Assembly (NCBI GenBank): GCA_020629715.1
Contig: JAHDCU010000002.1
Location: forward strand, 186,001 to 250,000
DNA from: Saprospiraceae bacterium
GTDB lineage: Bacteria; Bacteroidota; Bacteroidia; Chitinophagales; Saprospiraceae
DNA length: 64,000 bases
Direction: 5' to 3'
Shown here: piece after piece, positions 9,496-18,831 of the stretch
Layout of the letters: each line of letters opens with the position of its first letter
Position numbering within the stretch: the first letter of the stretch is position 1
Translations under genes and position numbers: made by a program
Notes under the pieces: model-generated
The model's database searches: none
The model's input: the letters and a program-made list of their open reading frames with translations, nothing else
What the model was told of the DNA's origin: nothing

Positions 9496-10875
9496 CTATG
9501 ATTTTTTTCGTTTTGTCTTGAAGAACTCAACAAGTCCTTTCTCCTTCATAAAACCTAAATCCAAGAATGTAGATTTCACAAACTTCTTGATGTCTTGATA
9601 ATCCTTGCCTCGCTTATCTGTGTAACGTTTTTTAAGCTTCTTGACATAAGCGAGCGACATTTCCTTTATGCTTTGATTGAACTCTTGATTCGAGAATATA
9701 GAGATGTATGCTACAAAAGTCTTGTTCATTTCAAAATAGTCTTGATAGCTCTCTACGCTTAGATTTTTCATAAAAGATTTAAAATAACCTTTTAAGAAAT
9801 AACGTAGACTCTCATTCTGTACAGATAAACCTTCATGAGCATCATAAAATACTCGAACAGCATCTATGGATTCTTCATGTATGTACCCTTTGGATAGTAC
9901 GATGTCTAATAGGTTGAAAAATACGGAAAGCTCATCCTTAATATTTCTAGTCACTACGGACGATAATCGCTGACTATCTTCTATGCTAAATGTGTAACCC
10001 GATTCGAAGTAATGATTGATTATCGAAAAGAAATCATCACCAAATTCGCTATCATTTTCTCTTATACTTTCTAGTGCTGCTACCATAGATTTTTTGGTTG
10101 TGGCGTCTAGATCTATGGCTTTTGAAATCAAAATGAGTAGCTCACAATATTCTTGACTTCCAACAATATTTTTGTTGTTGATGAATGCATCGATTGATGG
10201 CATCAAACTACTGTTGTCAAAACTATTGTTTGCTCGATATTTAATAAACGACTTTAAGGATGGAGACAAGTGAACTAAAGAAGTATGATCTTGTGGGAAC
10301 TCGGCCGTCTGGTAGTTCAAACTTTCAAACTGCTTACGATACTTAACCAGACCTGAAAGTCGTATTTGCTGATCTCTATACTTATCTAATTTCTGAGCGG
10401 CTAGAAAAGATTTTACCTTTTTATTTGCAATGCTGTTGATGATATTGGTAATCCAAATATCGCTACTTAAAGCAAATCCGACTTGAATTGCTTGACCGAT
10501 TCTTTGCTTTAAAATTTCAAAATTGTTTGAATTACAAATCGTCACTAGTACATCTTTGAAGTGATCTTGAGGTCTGATAAATTTGATTCTGCTATTGATC
10601 TCACCTCGCAATACTGAGTATCCCAGAATTCTAGGAAGATATAGTCCTTCAAATTCATCATCAAATATATATTCTTCAAATTTAACCAGTTGTAATGGAT
10701 TTTCAGCAGCTACTTTATTATGTAACTCTTCAATCTGAGGCTCAAATTGTTCTCTCATTTCTTGATAGATATCATCTTCCTCTTCATCCAGATATTTAGC
10801 AAGTATATCAGAACTTTGAATCGTTGATTTAATATTATCAAGGCTTGTTTGGTATATTTTATTGAGCTCTTCCAT
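9496..10875 (-). CDS. Conserved-looking cytoplasmic protein of unknown function
   Basis: A 459-residue protein with no signal peptide and no membrane segment. It is acidic at the N-terminus (YLDEEEDDIYQEM), strongly helical by composition, and ends in a basic tail KTKRKKS. I recognise no catalytic motif. Its base composition and reading frame are like its neighbours, so it is a genuine gene. It lies between rpsP (upstream, separated by a terminator) and the EI24-like gene. The alternation of helices and lack of cysteines would suit a scaffold or repeat-helical protein, but that is speculation. Confidence 0.7.
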   Translation of the reverse strand: MEELNKIYQTSLDNIKSTIQSSDILAKYLDEEEDDIYQEMREQFEPQIEELHNKVAAENPLQLVKFEEYIFDDEFEGLYLPRILGYSVLRGEINSRIKFIRPQDHFKDVLVTICNSNNFEILKQRIGQAIQVGFALSSDIWITNIINSIANKKVKSFLAAQKLDKYRDQQIRLSGLVKYRKQFESLNYQTAEFPQDHTSLVHLSPSLKSFIKYRANNSFDNSSLMPSIDAFINNKNIVGSQEYCELLILISKAIDLDATTKKSMVAALESIRENDSEFGDDFFSIINHYFESGYTFSIEDSQRLSSVVTRNIKDELSVFFNLLDIVLSKGYIHEESIDAVRVFYDAHEGLSVQNESLRYFLKGYFKSFMKNLSVESYQDYFEMNKTFVAYISIFSNQEFNQSIKEMSLAYVKKLKKRYTDKRGKDYQDIKKFVKSTFLDLGFMKEKGLVEFFKTKRKKS

Positions 10876-10908
10876 CTTAGTGTTTATTTAGCTAATATTT
10901 ATATAATA

Positions 10909-10947
10909 AACAACCCGATAAAGATTTAAGCCTTTATCAGGTTGTTT
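10909..10947 (-). terminator. Rho-independent terminator after rpsP
   Basis: A near-perfect inverted repeat: the arm AACAACCxGATAAAG pairs with CTTTATCxGGTTGTT, with a short loop, followed on the minus strand by a T-rich stretch (TTTATTATAT). It sits between the end of rpsP and the unknown 459-residue gene. Confidence 0.75.
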
Positions 10948-10995
10948 TAAATGTTATGTTAGTCTTCGATTTACTCGAAGAAGATTGTAAATATA

Positions 10996-11529
10996 TTACT
11001 CTTCTTCGCCAGCTGCAGTGTCCGTTGACTCTACTGCTTCTGTTGCATCAGACACAGTACCTTCTGCATCTTCTCTAAATTCCGCACCCGCATCTTCATC
11101 TACTATCTTTGGAGCTGCCTTAGCTACTCCAGAAATAAGCTTATTTCTATCAGCTTTTTCTTGAGCAGTTTGAGCGAAACGCTCCGCAATCTTAGCATCC
11201 TTAGCTGCGATCCACTCTTGGTATTTAGTATCTGCTTCTTCTTGAGTCATCGCTCCTTTAGAAACTCCTCTTTGTAGATGCTTTCTATAAAGTACTCCTT
11301 TGAATTTAAGGATTGCCTTTACTGTATCAGTAGGCTGTGCACCTTTTTGTAACCAATCGAAAGCAACATCACGGTCTATTTCTATGGTTGCAGGTTTAGT
11401 CATAGGATTGTATGATCCTATTTTTTCAATGAATCTACCATCTCTTGGAGCTCTACTATCGGCAATCACAATGTGGTAAAATGGTCTCTTTTTTCGACCT
11501 CTTCTGGCTAGTCTAATTTTTACTGGCAT
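10996..11529 (-). CDS. rpsP: 30S ribosomal protein S16 with long acidic tail
   Basis: The first 80 residues are a standard bS16: [20 protein letters not shown], then [20 protein letters not shown], then [17 protein letters not shown]. It helps fold 16S rRNA in the 30S body. The protein is 177 residues, about twice the usual bacterial length. The extra C-terminal part is first charged and helical ([26 protein letters not shown]), then rich in Ala, Glu and Asp, ending TDTAAGEEE. Such extensions are known in Bacteroidota. The gene is followed by a terminator and preceded by a 68-base structured leader with a TATCTTTG box, so it is probably transcribed alone. Confidence 0.97.
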   Translation of the reverse strand: MPVKIRLARRGRKKRPFYHIVIADSRAPRDGRFIEKIGSYNPMTKPATIEIDRDVAFDWLQKGAQPTDTVKAILKFKGVLYRKHLQRGVSKGAMTQEEADTKYQEWIAAKDAKIAERFAQTAQEKADRNKLISGVAKAAPKIVDEDAGAEFREDAEGTVSDATEAVESTDTAAGEEE

Positions 11530-11561
11530 TTAACTAAAATTTATTTGGGTAAACCATACTT

Positions 11562-11596
11562 AGCGCAATCGCAAGCGATCCTAAGTTTTTAGCGCT
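11562..11596 (-). promoter_or_regulatory. Candidate structured mRNA leader of rpsP
   Basis: In the predicted rpsP leader, RNA AGCGC (11596-11592) can pair with GCGCU (11566-11562). They enclose a five-pair hairpin GAUCG-CUUG-CGAUU (11580-11567) with a stable CUUG tetraloop. The helix starts close to the expected transcript 5' end. Ribosomal protein genes often carry leaders bound by their own product; that this is one is an inference. Confidence 0.35.
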
Positions 11597-11597
11597 G

Positions 11598-11605
11598 CAA
11601 AGATA
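11598..11605 (-). promoter_or_regulatory. -7 promoter box TATCTTTG for rpsP
   Basis: Exact TAnnTTTG match on the minus strand, 68 bases before the rpsP ATG. The same octamer also precedes guaA, rplS, the second TonB-dependent receptor and the Hsp70 gene in this window. Confidence 0.55.
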
Positions 11606-11644
11606 GTATTTTATTTTATTTATCTGTAGTTAGAAAAACGGTAG

Positions 11645-13927
11645 TTAGAAATTGACTTTAACACCTATGGATGGTAATATTGGTAATTGGTCAACGCGAT
11701 CATACGCAACACGATCGAAGTAGAAAATATTAGCCCGATCGTATGCATTTGATACTGAAGCGACAAGCTCAATATTTTGGTGTTCTGTGAGCCTAAATAT
11801 TTTAGTCATGGAGATATCAAGTCTATGATAATATGGTAATCTTCCTCCATTTCTTGTATCTGAGAATATGATCCCTATATCCTCAGGATTGCTAGTCAGT
11901 ACATCCGTGCTCACACCTCCTTGTAGTGCATTGTAATTATAAAAACCTGTTGTCTGCGTAAATGGAAAACCAGATCCAAGATTCCACCTAGCACTTATTG
12001 ACCAATCTCCTTTCGTATCTAAGTTATAGGTTAAAAGCATATTAGCATTGTGTCGCCGATCAAAAACTGTCGGGTACTCTTGTTCGCCGTCAAATCTATT
12101 GACAAAACCATACGAATAAGTCATCCATGCATAAAATTTCTTTTTCTCATACTTCAGCGAGAAATCTACACCATATGCATCACCTTCCTCCGTGCTATAA
12201 TCAGGGTCAGAAGGGTCTATTTTATTTCTATTTACGATAACAAGCTGTGGAAATTGTTTTAAGTATCCTTCTACATTAATCGTTAAGTCATTCGTAAAAT
12301 CGTACTCAAATCCACCGACTAAATGCCTTGATTTCTGAAGCTTATCAGGGGCAAATCCACCATCAAAAGCGGCCACTTGAGATTCTGGACCAGAAAGAAA
12401 GCCACTGAATAGATTGACCACATCCCTCTCATTGGACGTGCTTAATATATTTTGAGAATATATACCAGCAGCTCCTTTGAACCTAAGCTTATCCGTTATA
12501 TTATATTTAACTCCAAAGCGCGGTTCTAATGAAGCCTGTCGTTGAGATGCATAATATTGAATTCTCATACCCGGCTCTATCACTAACCCTCCAAAGACTC
12601 GACGAAACTTTAAAAATCCTGAAAACTCTGTCGTGTTTTGTAGTTGTTGCAGGTTTAGACCAAATGGATTGACAAACTCGAAATTTGTTCTGATACTTCT
12701 TAATTCAATTCCATAGTTAATCTCACTTTGATCACCGAAAATGGTAAAGTCAAATGCAGCTTCTAATTCTCTAATATCTGAACTTCGCGGATCTGCGTTG
12801 ATCTCATTGATTGAAGTTTCATAATTGGTATATCCGATATGTCCATTTAGTAAGATATTTGCACCAGAAGGAACCAAGGTAAAGTTTGCACCTCCTCCCA
12901 CATTAGTCCATCCAACATTTGCTAATAAAGGATTATTGTATGAATCTTCAAAATTGAACCCAAAAAGGCTGAGTTTATTACCCCCTTGTGAGTTGAAACT
13001 TATCTTACCATACGTATCATTAAATGAAAATGGTAAACCTATGGTGTCGTTAATACTTGCATTTGGATAAAAATTCAGAGAGGTTTCCTCAATGATAGAC
13101 TGCTTAGTCGTCAATACCATAGAAATACTAGATCCTCTTTCTTCATTAAATTTTAATAAAGGCCCTTCTATAAGTCCTTTATACATAAATGGAGAACCCG
13201 AAACTTGACCTCCCCATCGTTTTTTGTCACCATCTCTAGTTTTAATATCTACGATAGCCGAGATACGTCCACCGTGCTCGGCATTATATCCTCCAGTAAG
13301 TACATCTACATTTTTTATCAACTCCGTCTCAAATACAGAGTAAAAACCTATAGAGTGAAAAGGATTGTACAGAGTCAAACCATCTAAAAGAATCTTATTC
13401 TGAACAGGCGACCCCCCTCGTATATACAATTGTCCTCCTTGATCACCAGTTGATATTACTCCAGGTAAAACCTGTAAATACTGCACAATATCTGCATCTG
13501 CACCAGTCGATGGGAGACTTTTGATTTGCTTTCTAGACACTTGCACTTTTGAAATCTGTACCTCAGTACGAGCTTGCTCTCTACGTGCAGATATATCTAT
13601 GACACCGAGGTTGACACCACCACTTGACATGTATATATTTTTAGTGACGATTTTATCTGCTACAATAGTAATCGGAGTACGTATCGTATCATAACCAATA
13701 TAAGTAGTGATCATGGTATATTCACCAGCCGGTACTTTTGCCAATGTATAAAATCCATTTAGGTCAGAATTAGTACCAATCGTACTACCCTCTAGTTGTA
13801 TATTACTATAGATTACAGGCTCACCACTTTCTTGATCTAAAACGACTCCCTTGATAAGACCAGTCTGTCCTTGCAAACTACAAACCCATGATAAAAAGAG
13901 TATCGCGATCGGAATGTATTTGAACAT
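11645..13927 (-). CDS. TonB-dependent outer membrane receptor
   Basis: A 760-residue receptor with a signal peptide (FKYIPIAILFLSWVCSLQGQ), a carboxypeptidase-regulatory-like beta-sandwich at about residues 22-105 (GVVLDQESGEPVIYSNIQL), a plug domain at about 130-235 (LPSTGADADIVQYLQVLPGV, then QLYIRGGSPVQNKILLDGL), and a 22-strand-type barrel ending LPSIGVKVNF with a terminal Phe. It should import a ligand too large for porins, powered by TonB. No SusD-like partner is adjacent, so glycan specificity cannot be assumed. The frame is open to 13969, but the ATG at 13927 gives a clean signal peptide and lies 22 bases from a promoter box. Confidence 0.92.
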   Translation of the reverse strand: MFKYIPIAILFLSWVCSLQGQTGLIKGVVLDQESGEPVIYSNIQLEGSTIGTNSDLNGFYTLAKVPAGEYTMITTYIGYDTIRTPITIVADKIVTKNIYMSSGGVNLGVIDISARREQARTEVQISKVQVSRKQIKSLPSTGADADIVQYLQVLPGVISTGDQGGQLYIRGGSPVQNKILLDGLTLYNPFHSIGFYSVFETELIKNVDVLTGGYNAEHGGRISAIVDIKTRDGDKKRWGGQVSGSPFMYKGLIEGPLLKFNEERGSSISMVLTTKQSIIEETSLNFYPNASINDTIGLPFSFNDTYGKISFNSQGGNKLSLFGFNFEDSYNNPLLANVGWTNVGGGANFTLVPSGANILLNGHIGYTNYETSINEINADPRSSDIRELEAAFDFTIFGDQSEINYGIELRSIRTNFEFVNPFGLNLQQLQNTTEFSGFLKFRRVFGGLVIEPGMRIQYYASQRQASLEPRFGVKYNITDKLRFKGAAGIYSQNILSTSNERDVVNLFSGFLSGPESQVAAFDGGFAPDKLQKSRHLVGGFEYDFTNDLTINVEGYLKQFPQLVIVNRNKIDPSDPDYSTEEGDAYGVDFSLKYEKKKFYAWMTYSYGFVNRFDGEQEYPTVFDRRHNANMLLTYNLDTKGDWSISARWNLGSGFPFTQTTGFYNYNALQGGVSTDVLTSNPEDIGIIFSDTRNGGRLPYYHRLDISMTKIFRLTEHQNIELVASVSNAYDRANIFYFDRVAYDRVDQLPILPSIGVKVNF

Positions 13928-13949
13928 GTTATGGTTTTTAATCATGGCA

Positions 13950-13957
13950 CAAAAGTA
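13950..13957 (-). promoter_or_regulatory. -7 promoter box TACTTTTG for the TonB-dependent receptor
   Basis: Exact TAnnTTTG match on the minus strand, 22 bases before the preferred ATG at 13927. Its position argues against the longer frame starting at 13969. Confidence 0.45.
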
Positions 13958-14029
13958 AAAAAATAACAACGGTAAGAATTGTCTACTTTAAGAATAAGGG
14001 AAAGAAAATAGCCGATTATCGAAAAAATA

Positions 14030-15469
14030 TCAGATATCATTCCACCATCTACGAGCATTTCTATTTAAGTTATCAGGCATATTTTCAGTATCCACTGTGA
14101 CGCCTTCTTGCTCAGATAATGCACTGCGATATAGATCGACTTCCCATCGGGGATTATTTCGTTCTCCACGACAGTTAGAATGCAACAATCGATAATCGCC
14201 ATTAGCTAGTGTAGGGTTATAAAACAGAAATTTGACATTAGTTTGCTTAGTACTTGTTATGGAGTTATACTGCCAGATTTCATATGGAGGGGCACTCGGT
14301 TCATCTTCGATACTTACTTTATCATCTGGTTGACCATATTTAAGAAAGGTAAACCCTCTATCTGTTTCAAAACCATAACCAAAACCTGATTTAAAAGAAC
14401 GGTCGACCGCTTTAGCTACCTTACTGTAGGCGATAAAGCCCGTATTCGCGTTTTCTTGATATTGATCGTACCAATATTTATATAAAAAAAATCGTTTTGA
14501 TTTTTCATTCTTAGACTTCTCCACTTCGTTCAGCACATTAACCATAGCATTGGAAACGATAGGAGCAATTGACTTCAGATAGTAATCTAGACTATCTGTG
14601 GGAATTCTTGTCGCAAACGAATTTTCAAATTCACCTGAATTACCAGCAGCAAGTTCATAATCAAGAGCAGGGTTAGACCTTAAAAGTGTAGATCTTGTCG
14701 AAGTCAAAACATCCTTTTCCTTATTGATTAAGCTAATCTTAAGACTATATGTACCGGAACTTACCCTGCTAAGATCTAGATTATAGACCATTGGTAAAAT
14801 GCTCCTTATTGCTACTTTTTTATAGGCCTCCCGAATCAGAATCTCATCGCCCTTGCCAGTCTCCCCATACAGCTCATAATGAATAAAATAATCTTCGGTA
14901 TCGTTGGATGGACTTTTTTTACTGTAGATCTCATAATACAACGGCATTGCACTCAGTCCTCCATCTGCATATTGAAATGCCAAAGGTTCTATCACCAAAC
15001 CATTTTTAGAACTCCGGGATTCTGAATTATCATTTTTAATAGATCTACAATAAGTAATATCTGAAAGACCGATGGACGGTTGAGTCTCTATATTTAACTC
15101 TGATTGTCCTCTAACGACTGCACTTGGATCCAGCATATCTACTATTTCATACTTTGCTGTATATATACCAGGAGAGAGCTTAAATCTCTGAATATCGAAT
15201 AAATCAGCTTTACCATTCTCCAGTGGAGCGGCAATATTAAACTTACCATAATTCACTATTTGACCATTTTGCTCAAATGTTAATGTCAAAATAACGCCTG
15301 GTACTTTTATAGATGACGTAGATAATGTACTGGAAATGATATTAATGTAAACCTCAACATATGGATTTTGCTGATCATCATAGTATCGACTGTACTGTAC
15401 AGAAGCATCTAAGGCAGACAGCTGACAGACACTAATCAAGACCAACAGGCAGAACAATGCATTTTTCAT
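14030..15469 (-). CDS. GWxTD-domain exported protein
   Basis: A 479-residue secreted protein with a signal peptide (NALFCLLVLISVCQLSALDA). The C-terminal third carries the GWxTD-like region: FLYKYWYDQYQENANTGFIA, then FGYGFETDRGFTFLKYGQPDD, then PPYEIWQYNSI, where TDRG and the GQPDD turn are the family hallmark. The rest is beta-sandwich-like, with strands such as PYVEVYINI near the N-terminus. The family is widespread in Bacteroidota and Acidobacteria and has no established function. Its ATG overlaps the stop of the upstream small lipoprotein in ATGA, so the two are translationally coupled. I see no protease or hydrolase motif. Confidence 0.8.
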   Translation of the reverse strand: MKNALFCLLVLISVCQLSALDASVQYSRYYDDQQNPYVEVYINIISSTLSTSSIKVPGVILTLTFEQNGQIVNYGKFNIAAPLENGKADLFDIQRFKLSPGIYTAKYEIVDMLDPSAVVRGQSELNIETQPSIGLSDITYCRSIKNDNSESRSSKNGLVIEPLAFQYADGGLSAMPLYYEIYSKKSPSNDTEDYFIHYELYGETGKGDEILIREAYKKVAIRSILPMVYNLDLSRVSSGTYSLKISLINKEKDVLTSTRSTLLRSNPALDYELAAGNSGEFENSFATRIPTDSLDYYLKSIAPIVSNAMVNVLNEVEKSKNEKSKRFFLYKYWYDQYQENANTGFIAYSKVAKAVDRSFKSGFGYGFETDRGFTFLKYGQPDDKVSIEDEPSAPPYEIWQYNSITSTKQTNVKFLFYNPTLANGDYRLLHSNCRGERNNPRWEVDLYRSALSEQEGVTVDTENMPDNLNRNARRWWNDI

Positions 15470-15840
15470 TTCCTTGCTTTTAAAAATAGAAATGTAAAAT
15501 CAATTTTCATGATCTTGCTTGTCATGACTAAGCTATCTTGATTTATGTCTTCAATAAGATATTGGATTTCGGGATCACTATATTGATGCAGTACATTTTG
15601 TTCTAGGGTATACTTGTACATTGTAGTATCGCCTAGCATATTCGTTTGCAGAGAGTCCTCTAAAAATTTAAGATATGCTCCTTCTAGGCTTTTGGATTTT
15701 TGCCCAGACCTAGTTGCTTCCAGCAACTCCCATTTACCCGTCAGAAGCTCAGTCTCTACTGGTATTGGGTTGCTACATGCACCTAAAAGTAGGATCGTAA
15801 GGATAAAAAGAAAAATAGTTATTGAAGATGCTTGAAACAT
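15466..15840 (-). CDS. Small lipoprotein, lipocalin-like
   Basis: A 124-residue protein with signal MFQASSITIFLFILTILLLGAC and a lipobox cysteine at residue 22. The mature part starts with TGKWELLEATRSG and continues with alternating short strands, resembling the small lipocalin-like lipoproteins of Bacteroidota that begin '(L)xGkWxl'. The longer frame to 15879 adds a stretch that would bury the signal peptide, so ATG at 15840 is preferred. The stop overlaps the start of the GWxTD gene by four bases; the two probably act together at the envelope. Ligand unknown. Confidence 0.65.
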   Translation of the reverse strand: MFQASSITIFLFILTILLLGACSNPIPVETELLTGKWELLEATRSGQKSKSLEGAYLKFLEDSLQTNMLGDTTMYKYTLEQNVLHQYSDPEIQYLIEDINQDSLVMTSKIMKIDFTFLFLKARK

Positions 15841-15955
15841 AATTATACTCAATAAGTGGTTATGCCAATTAGAACACATGATCGAAGAAAAACATTCCTG
15901 CTACCTAAAATTTACTCTGTTAAAATGATTTGTAGTAAGTGTTGTTGAGTCTTTT

Positions 15956-15984
15956 GCAAAAAAAAAGCCGCAAATGCGGCTTCT
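15956..15984 (-). terminator. Rho-independent terminator after rplS
   Basis: On the minus strand: AAGCCGCATTTGCGGCTT followed by nine T residues. A strong GC stem with a six-pair arm and a perfect T tract, directly after the L19 stop codon. Confidence 0.9.
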
Positions 15985-15985
15985 A

Positions 15986-16342
15986 TTATTTCTTAGTGAA
16001 CTTCTTTTCTCTAATCTTAGCTTTTTTACCAACTAATCCTCTTAGATAATAAAGTTTAGCTCTTCTCACCCGACCTCTCTTCAATACTTTTATCTCTGCT
16101 ATGTTTGGAGATTCCATTGGGAAAATACGCTCTACTCCTACTCCACTTGACATTTTTCTTACTGTAAAGGTTTTTGAAAGACCAGCACCTTTAATCTGAA
16201 TAACATCTCCCTTGAAGATCTGTATTCTTTCTTTTGCACCTTCGATAATCTTATAACTTACAGCAATATTATCACCAGGTCTGAAATCAGGAAACCTTGA
16301 TTCTTTCTTTAACTCGCTATTTACGTAATCCAGTAAATTCAT
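15986..16342 (-). CDS. rplS: 50S ribosomal protein L19
   Basis: A full-length bL19 of 118 residues, located at the interface of the ribosomal subunits. Family signatures are [20 protein letters not shown], then [15 protein letters not shown], then [17 protein letters not shown], and the basic [22 protein letters not shown]. It is monocistronic here: a promoter box is 22 bases upstream and a strong terminator follows at once. In many bacteria it lies in the rpsP-rimM-trmD-rplS operon; here the members present are split over about 10 kb with other genes between. Confidence 0.98.
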   Translation of the reverse strand: MNLLDYVNSELKKESRFPDFRPGDNIAVSYKIIEGAKERIQIFKGDVIQIKGAGLSKTFTVRKMSSGVGVERIFPMESPNIAEIKVLKRGRVRRAKLYYLRGLVGKKAKIREKKFTKK

Positions 16343-16363
16343 GTCTCTCTACTTTTGTGGGCG

Positions 16364-16371
16364 CAAAGATA
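16364..16371 (-). promoter_or_regulatory. -7 promoter box TATCTTTG for rplS
   Basis: Exact TAnnTTTG match on the minus strand, 21 bases from the rplS ATG, implying a leader of about 15-18 bases. A TTG lies 23 bases upstream of the box, near the expected -33 position. Confidence 0.6.
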
Positions 16372-16443
16372 GGTAATTTGTTTATATATAATCTCAATTA
16401 TTTAAAAAATTATTCTGCACCTAAATGCATATGTGCTGCACCG

Positions 16444-18744
16444 CTATTTTATCAAGGTTACATGGCCTGTCAACTCACGTACATCTCCTCTGGGACCAAC
16501 ATAATTCACGACATAAACATATACACCTTGTGGAGCGCTGGCACCAGTATTATCTTTAGATCCATTCCATCCTATATTAGGATCTTCTGTCATATATATT
16601 TGCTCTCCCCATCTATTCCAAATACTCATTTCAAAGGATCTAAAACCACCTAAAAAGCCTTTCCCTATAAAGACATCATTTTTACCATCGTTATTAGGAG
16701 AGAATGCATTAGGTAAAAAATAGGTCAACTGTGGTTCTACGTCGACCAATGCAAATGCCGTATCCGTACATCCAGAGAGGTGTTCCACTACTAGCTGCAC
16801 GTTATAGATACCTGTATCCCTAAAGGTATGTGAGGCGTTTTGAGATTTATAGTTAGCCTCACCTTCGATATTCCAAAGCCATTCGCTTGCATCTATAGAT
16901 TGATCAGTAAATTCTACAGTTGAGTTGAATTGATTAGGATTCTGTGGCGAATATATAAAGTCGGCAAATGGTTTGTCTTTAATCAAAATGAGATTATTAA
17001 AAGTTTTTTCGATCTCGCAGCCAATAGGTGACGTGACTTTTAAAAATACGGTAAATTCCCCCGTATCTTCATAGATGTGGCTTGGAGAAATCTCATTGCT
17101 AGTATTGCCATCACCAAAATCCCACTCGACTAGATAAGTACTATCTATAGGAGCACTTAGATTATTAAAAAATATATCTGAAGGAGCACATCCAATAAAT
17201 CTATCAGGAGCAACTACTAATGTCTGTGGAGCAGGTTGATATAAAACATCCTGAACCAGAGTATCTGTACAATTATTGTTGTCAACCGCTATCAAAGATA
17301 CCTGTCTCAAACCAGGGGTCGCATATTGATGTGTAGGGTCTTGTATAACTGATCCGTTACCGTCATCAAATAACCATTCCCAAGCTACGATATCGTCTGC
17401 ACCAGTAAAACTCTGATCATCAAATGTAACTGGACCGGCTACACAGGTATCATAATCAAACGAAAATTCAGCCGTAACTTCAGGGTAAACGTTTACAAAA
17501 ATATTAGCGGTATCTGCACAATCTGTATCCGGATTGACAATCATACGCCCTTCATATTCACCCACATCTGGAAAAGTTACAGTAACATCACGGGTATCAT
17601 ACTTTTCGATAGTACCATTGATATCAAAGGTCCAATCATATCCTACAATATATTGCTCATTGAAGCTTTGATTATCAAAATCAATCGTTGTATTTCCACA
17701 AGAGTTAATGACGAACTCCTTTTGACCAACAGAAATATCATGCTCTATGACAGCAAATACGGTCGGCTCACAGGTAGTCACATTAAACTGAAAGTCTCTT
17801 CTGATTTCTCCGATCAAAACACCATTTCTAAATTCTTTGGCACATACTCCAACTACAAACTGACCGTTTAATGAAGGAACACCCGAAATTAATCCTGTAT
17901 TAGGGTCTATAGTGACTTGAGGATCACCGCCAAGAGGATTAGCAATACTATATGGTGGTTGAAAGGCAACGAAACCCCAAGGCGGAGGACATCCTTGCGG
18001 AGAAGGCGTAACACCAGTACAAGTATTATTGGGTAAGTTGTTAAGAGCTCCGTCTATCCCACCAGAAGCTCTTGGAGCACAAAACTCATAGATAACCAAA
18101 TCTCCATCAGAATCACTAGCACTATGATCAAACTCTAGCTCAAGACCATTACATATCACCACAGGTGGAAATTCATTGAAACGTGGACTATCATTACATA
18201 CCTGTTGTGCTTCTTCCGTGATTTCAATTGCAAATACACCTCCAGTAGTTTGAGGATCTATGATGTTAAAAATATTATTGTTTCGACAACATCGCTGATA
18301 CCCAATTAAATAATCTCCCTCAATGATGGGTAGCGTTACTTCAAAGGAGTATTCACCTCTTTCCACCGCTACGTTTGGAGGTATAATAATACAGGGATTG
18401 ACATCATCAATATTTACGTCTTGAACCCCAAAAACATCTTGAGGACTTACGATATCATTTCCATTAGATAGCACTCTAATATATCCTCCCCCAGTATTTC
18501 TCCAAATTCCAAAAAGAGCATTATCATCAAAATCTGCAGCATTTGGGTCTGAAGGGTCTCGATACATCACGACATCTATACGATATCTATTGGTCATATT
18601 GACTGTATCTTGACCTAAACAGGAATAATAAACATCACCTCCAATGATGTGCCTAGATTCTGCATAAATAGATCCAATAGACAAGGTAATCAAGCAGAAA
18701 AGAAGTCTTTGGTAGATGCGTAGATATTTATGATTGTTTTTCAA
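16444..18744 (-). CDS. PKD-domain surface protein with type B T9SS sorting domain
   Basis: A secreted protein of about 766 residues. The signal peptide is KYLRIYQRLLFCLITLSIGSIYA, and the mature part starts SRHIIGGDVYYSCLG, a common N-terminus of Bacteroidota gliding-associated surface proteins. Several PKD-type beta-sandwich repeats follow (YDWTFDINGT; WEWLFDDGNG; VEWDFGDGNTS; WLWNIEGEA). The C-terminal 90 residues are the gliding-motility-associated/type B T9SS sorting domain (FLPNAFSPNNDGKNDVF; WNRWGEQIY; GVYVYVVNY). It should be secreted through T9SS and anchored at the surface. The open frame has an ATG at 18813, but a TTG at 18744 places the signal peptide at the terminus; the start is uncertain. 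Confidence 0.85.
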   Translation of the reverse strand: MKNNHKYLRIYQRLLFCLITLSIGSIYAESRHIIGGDVYYSCLGQDTVNMTNRYRIDVVMYRDPSDPNAADFDDNALFGIWRNTGGGYIRVLSNGNDIVSPQDVFGVQDVNIDDVNPCIIIPPNVAVERGEYSFEVTLPIIEGDYLIGYQRCCRNNNIFNIIDPQTTGGVFAIEITEEAQQVCNDSPRFNEFPPVVICNGLELEFDHSASDSDGDLVIYEFCAPRASGGIDGALNNLPNNTCTGVTPSPQGCPPPWGFVAFQPPYSIANPLGGDPQVTIDPNTGLISGVPSLNGQFVVGVCAKEFRNGVLIGEIRRDFQFNVTTCEPTVFAVIEHDISVGQKEFVINSCGNTTIDFDNQSFNEQYIVGYDWTFDINGTIEKYDTRDVTVTFPDVGEYEGRMIVNPDTDCADTANIFVNVYPEVTAEFSFDYDTCVAGPVTFDDQSFTGADDIVAWEWLFDDGNGSVIQDPTHQYATPGLRQVSLIAVDNNNCTDTLVQDVLYQPAPQTLVVAPDRFIGCAPSDIFFNNLSAPIDSTYLVEWDFGDGNTSNEISPSHIYEDTGEFTVFLKVTSPIGCEIEKTFNNLILIKDKPFADFIYSPQNPNQFNSTVEFTDQSIDASEWLWNIEGEANYKSQNASHTFRDTGIYNVQLVVEHLSGCTDTAFALVDVEPQLTYFLPNAFSPNNDGKNDVFIGKGFLGGFRSFEMSIWNRWGEQIYMTEDPNIGWNGSKDNTGASAPQGVYVYVVNYVGPRGDVRELTGHVTLIK

Positions 18745-18831
18745 ATTTGTATAATTATTTTCGTGTTGATAACGTTTTTGATGCTTTAACTGTTGTATGC
18801 TTACATCATTCAATTAAAGGTAATACTTGAA

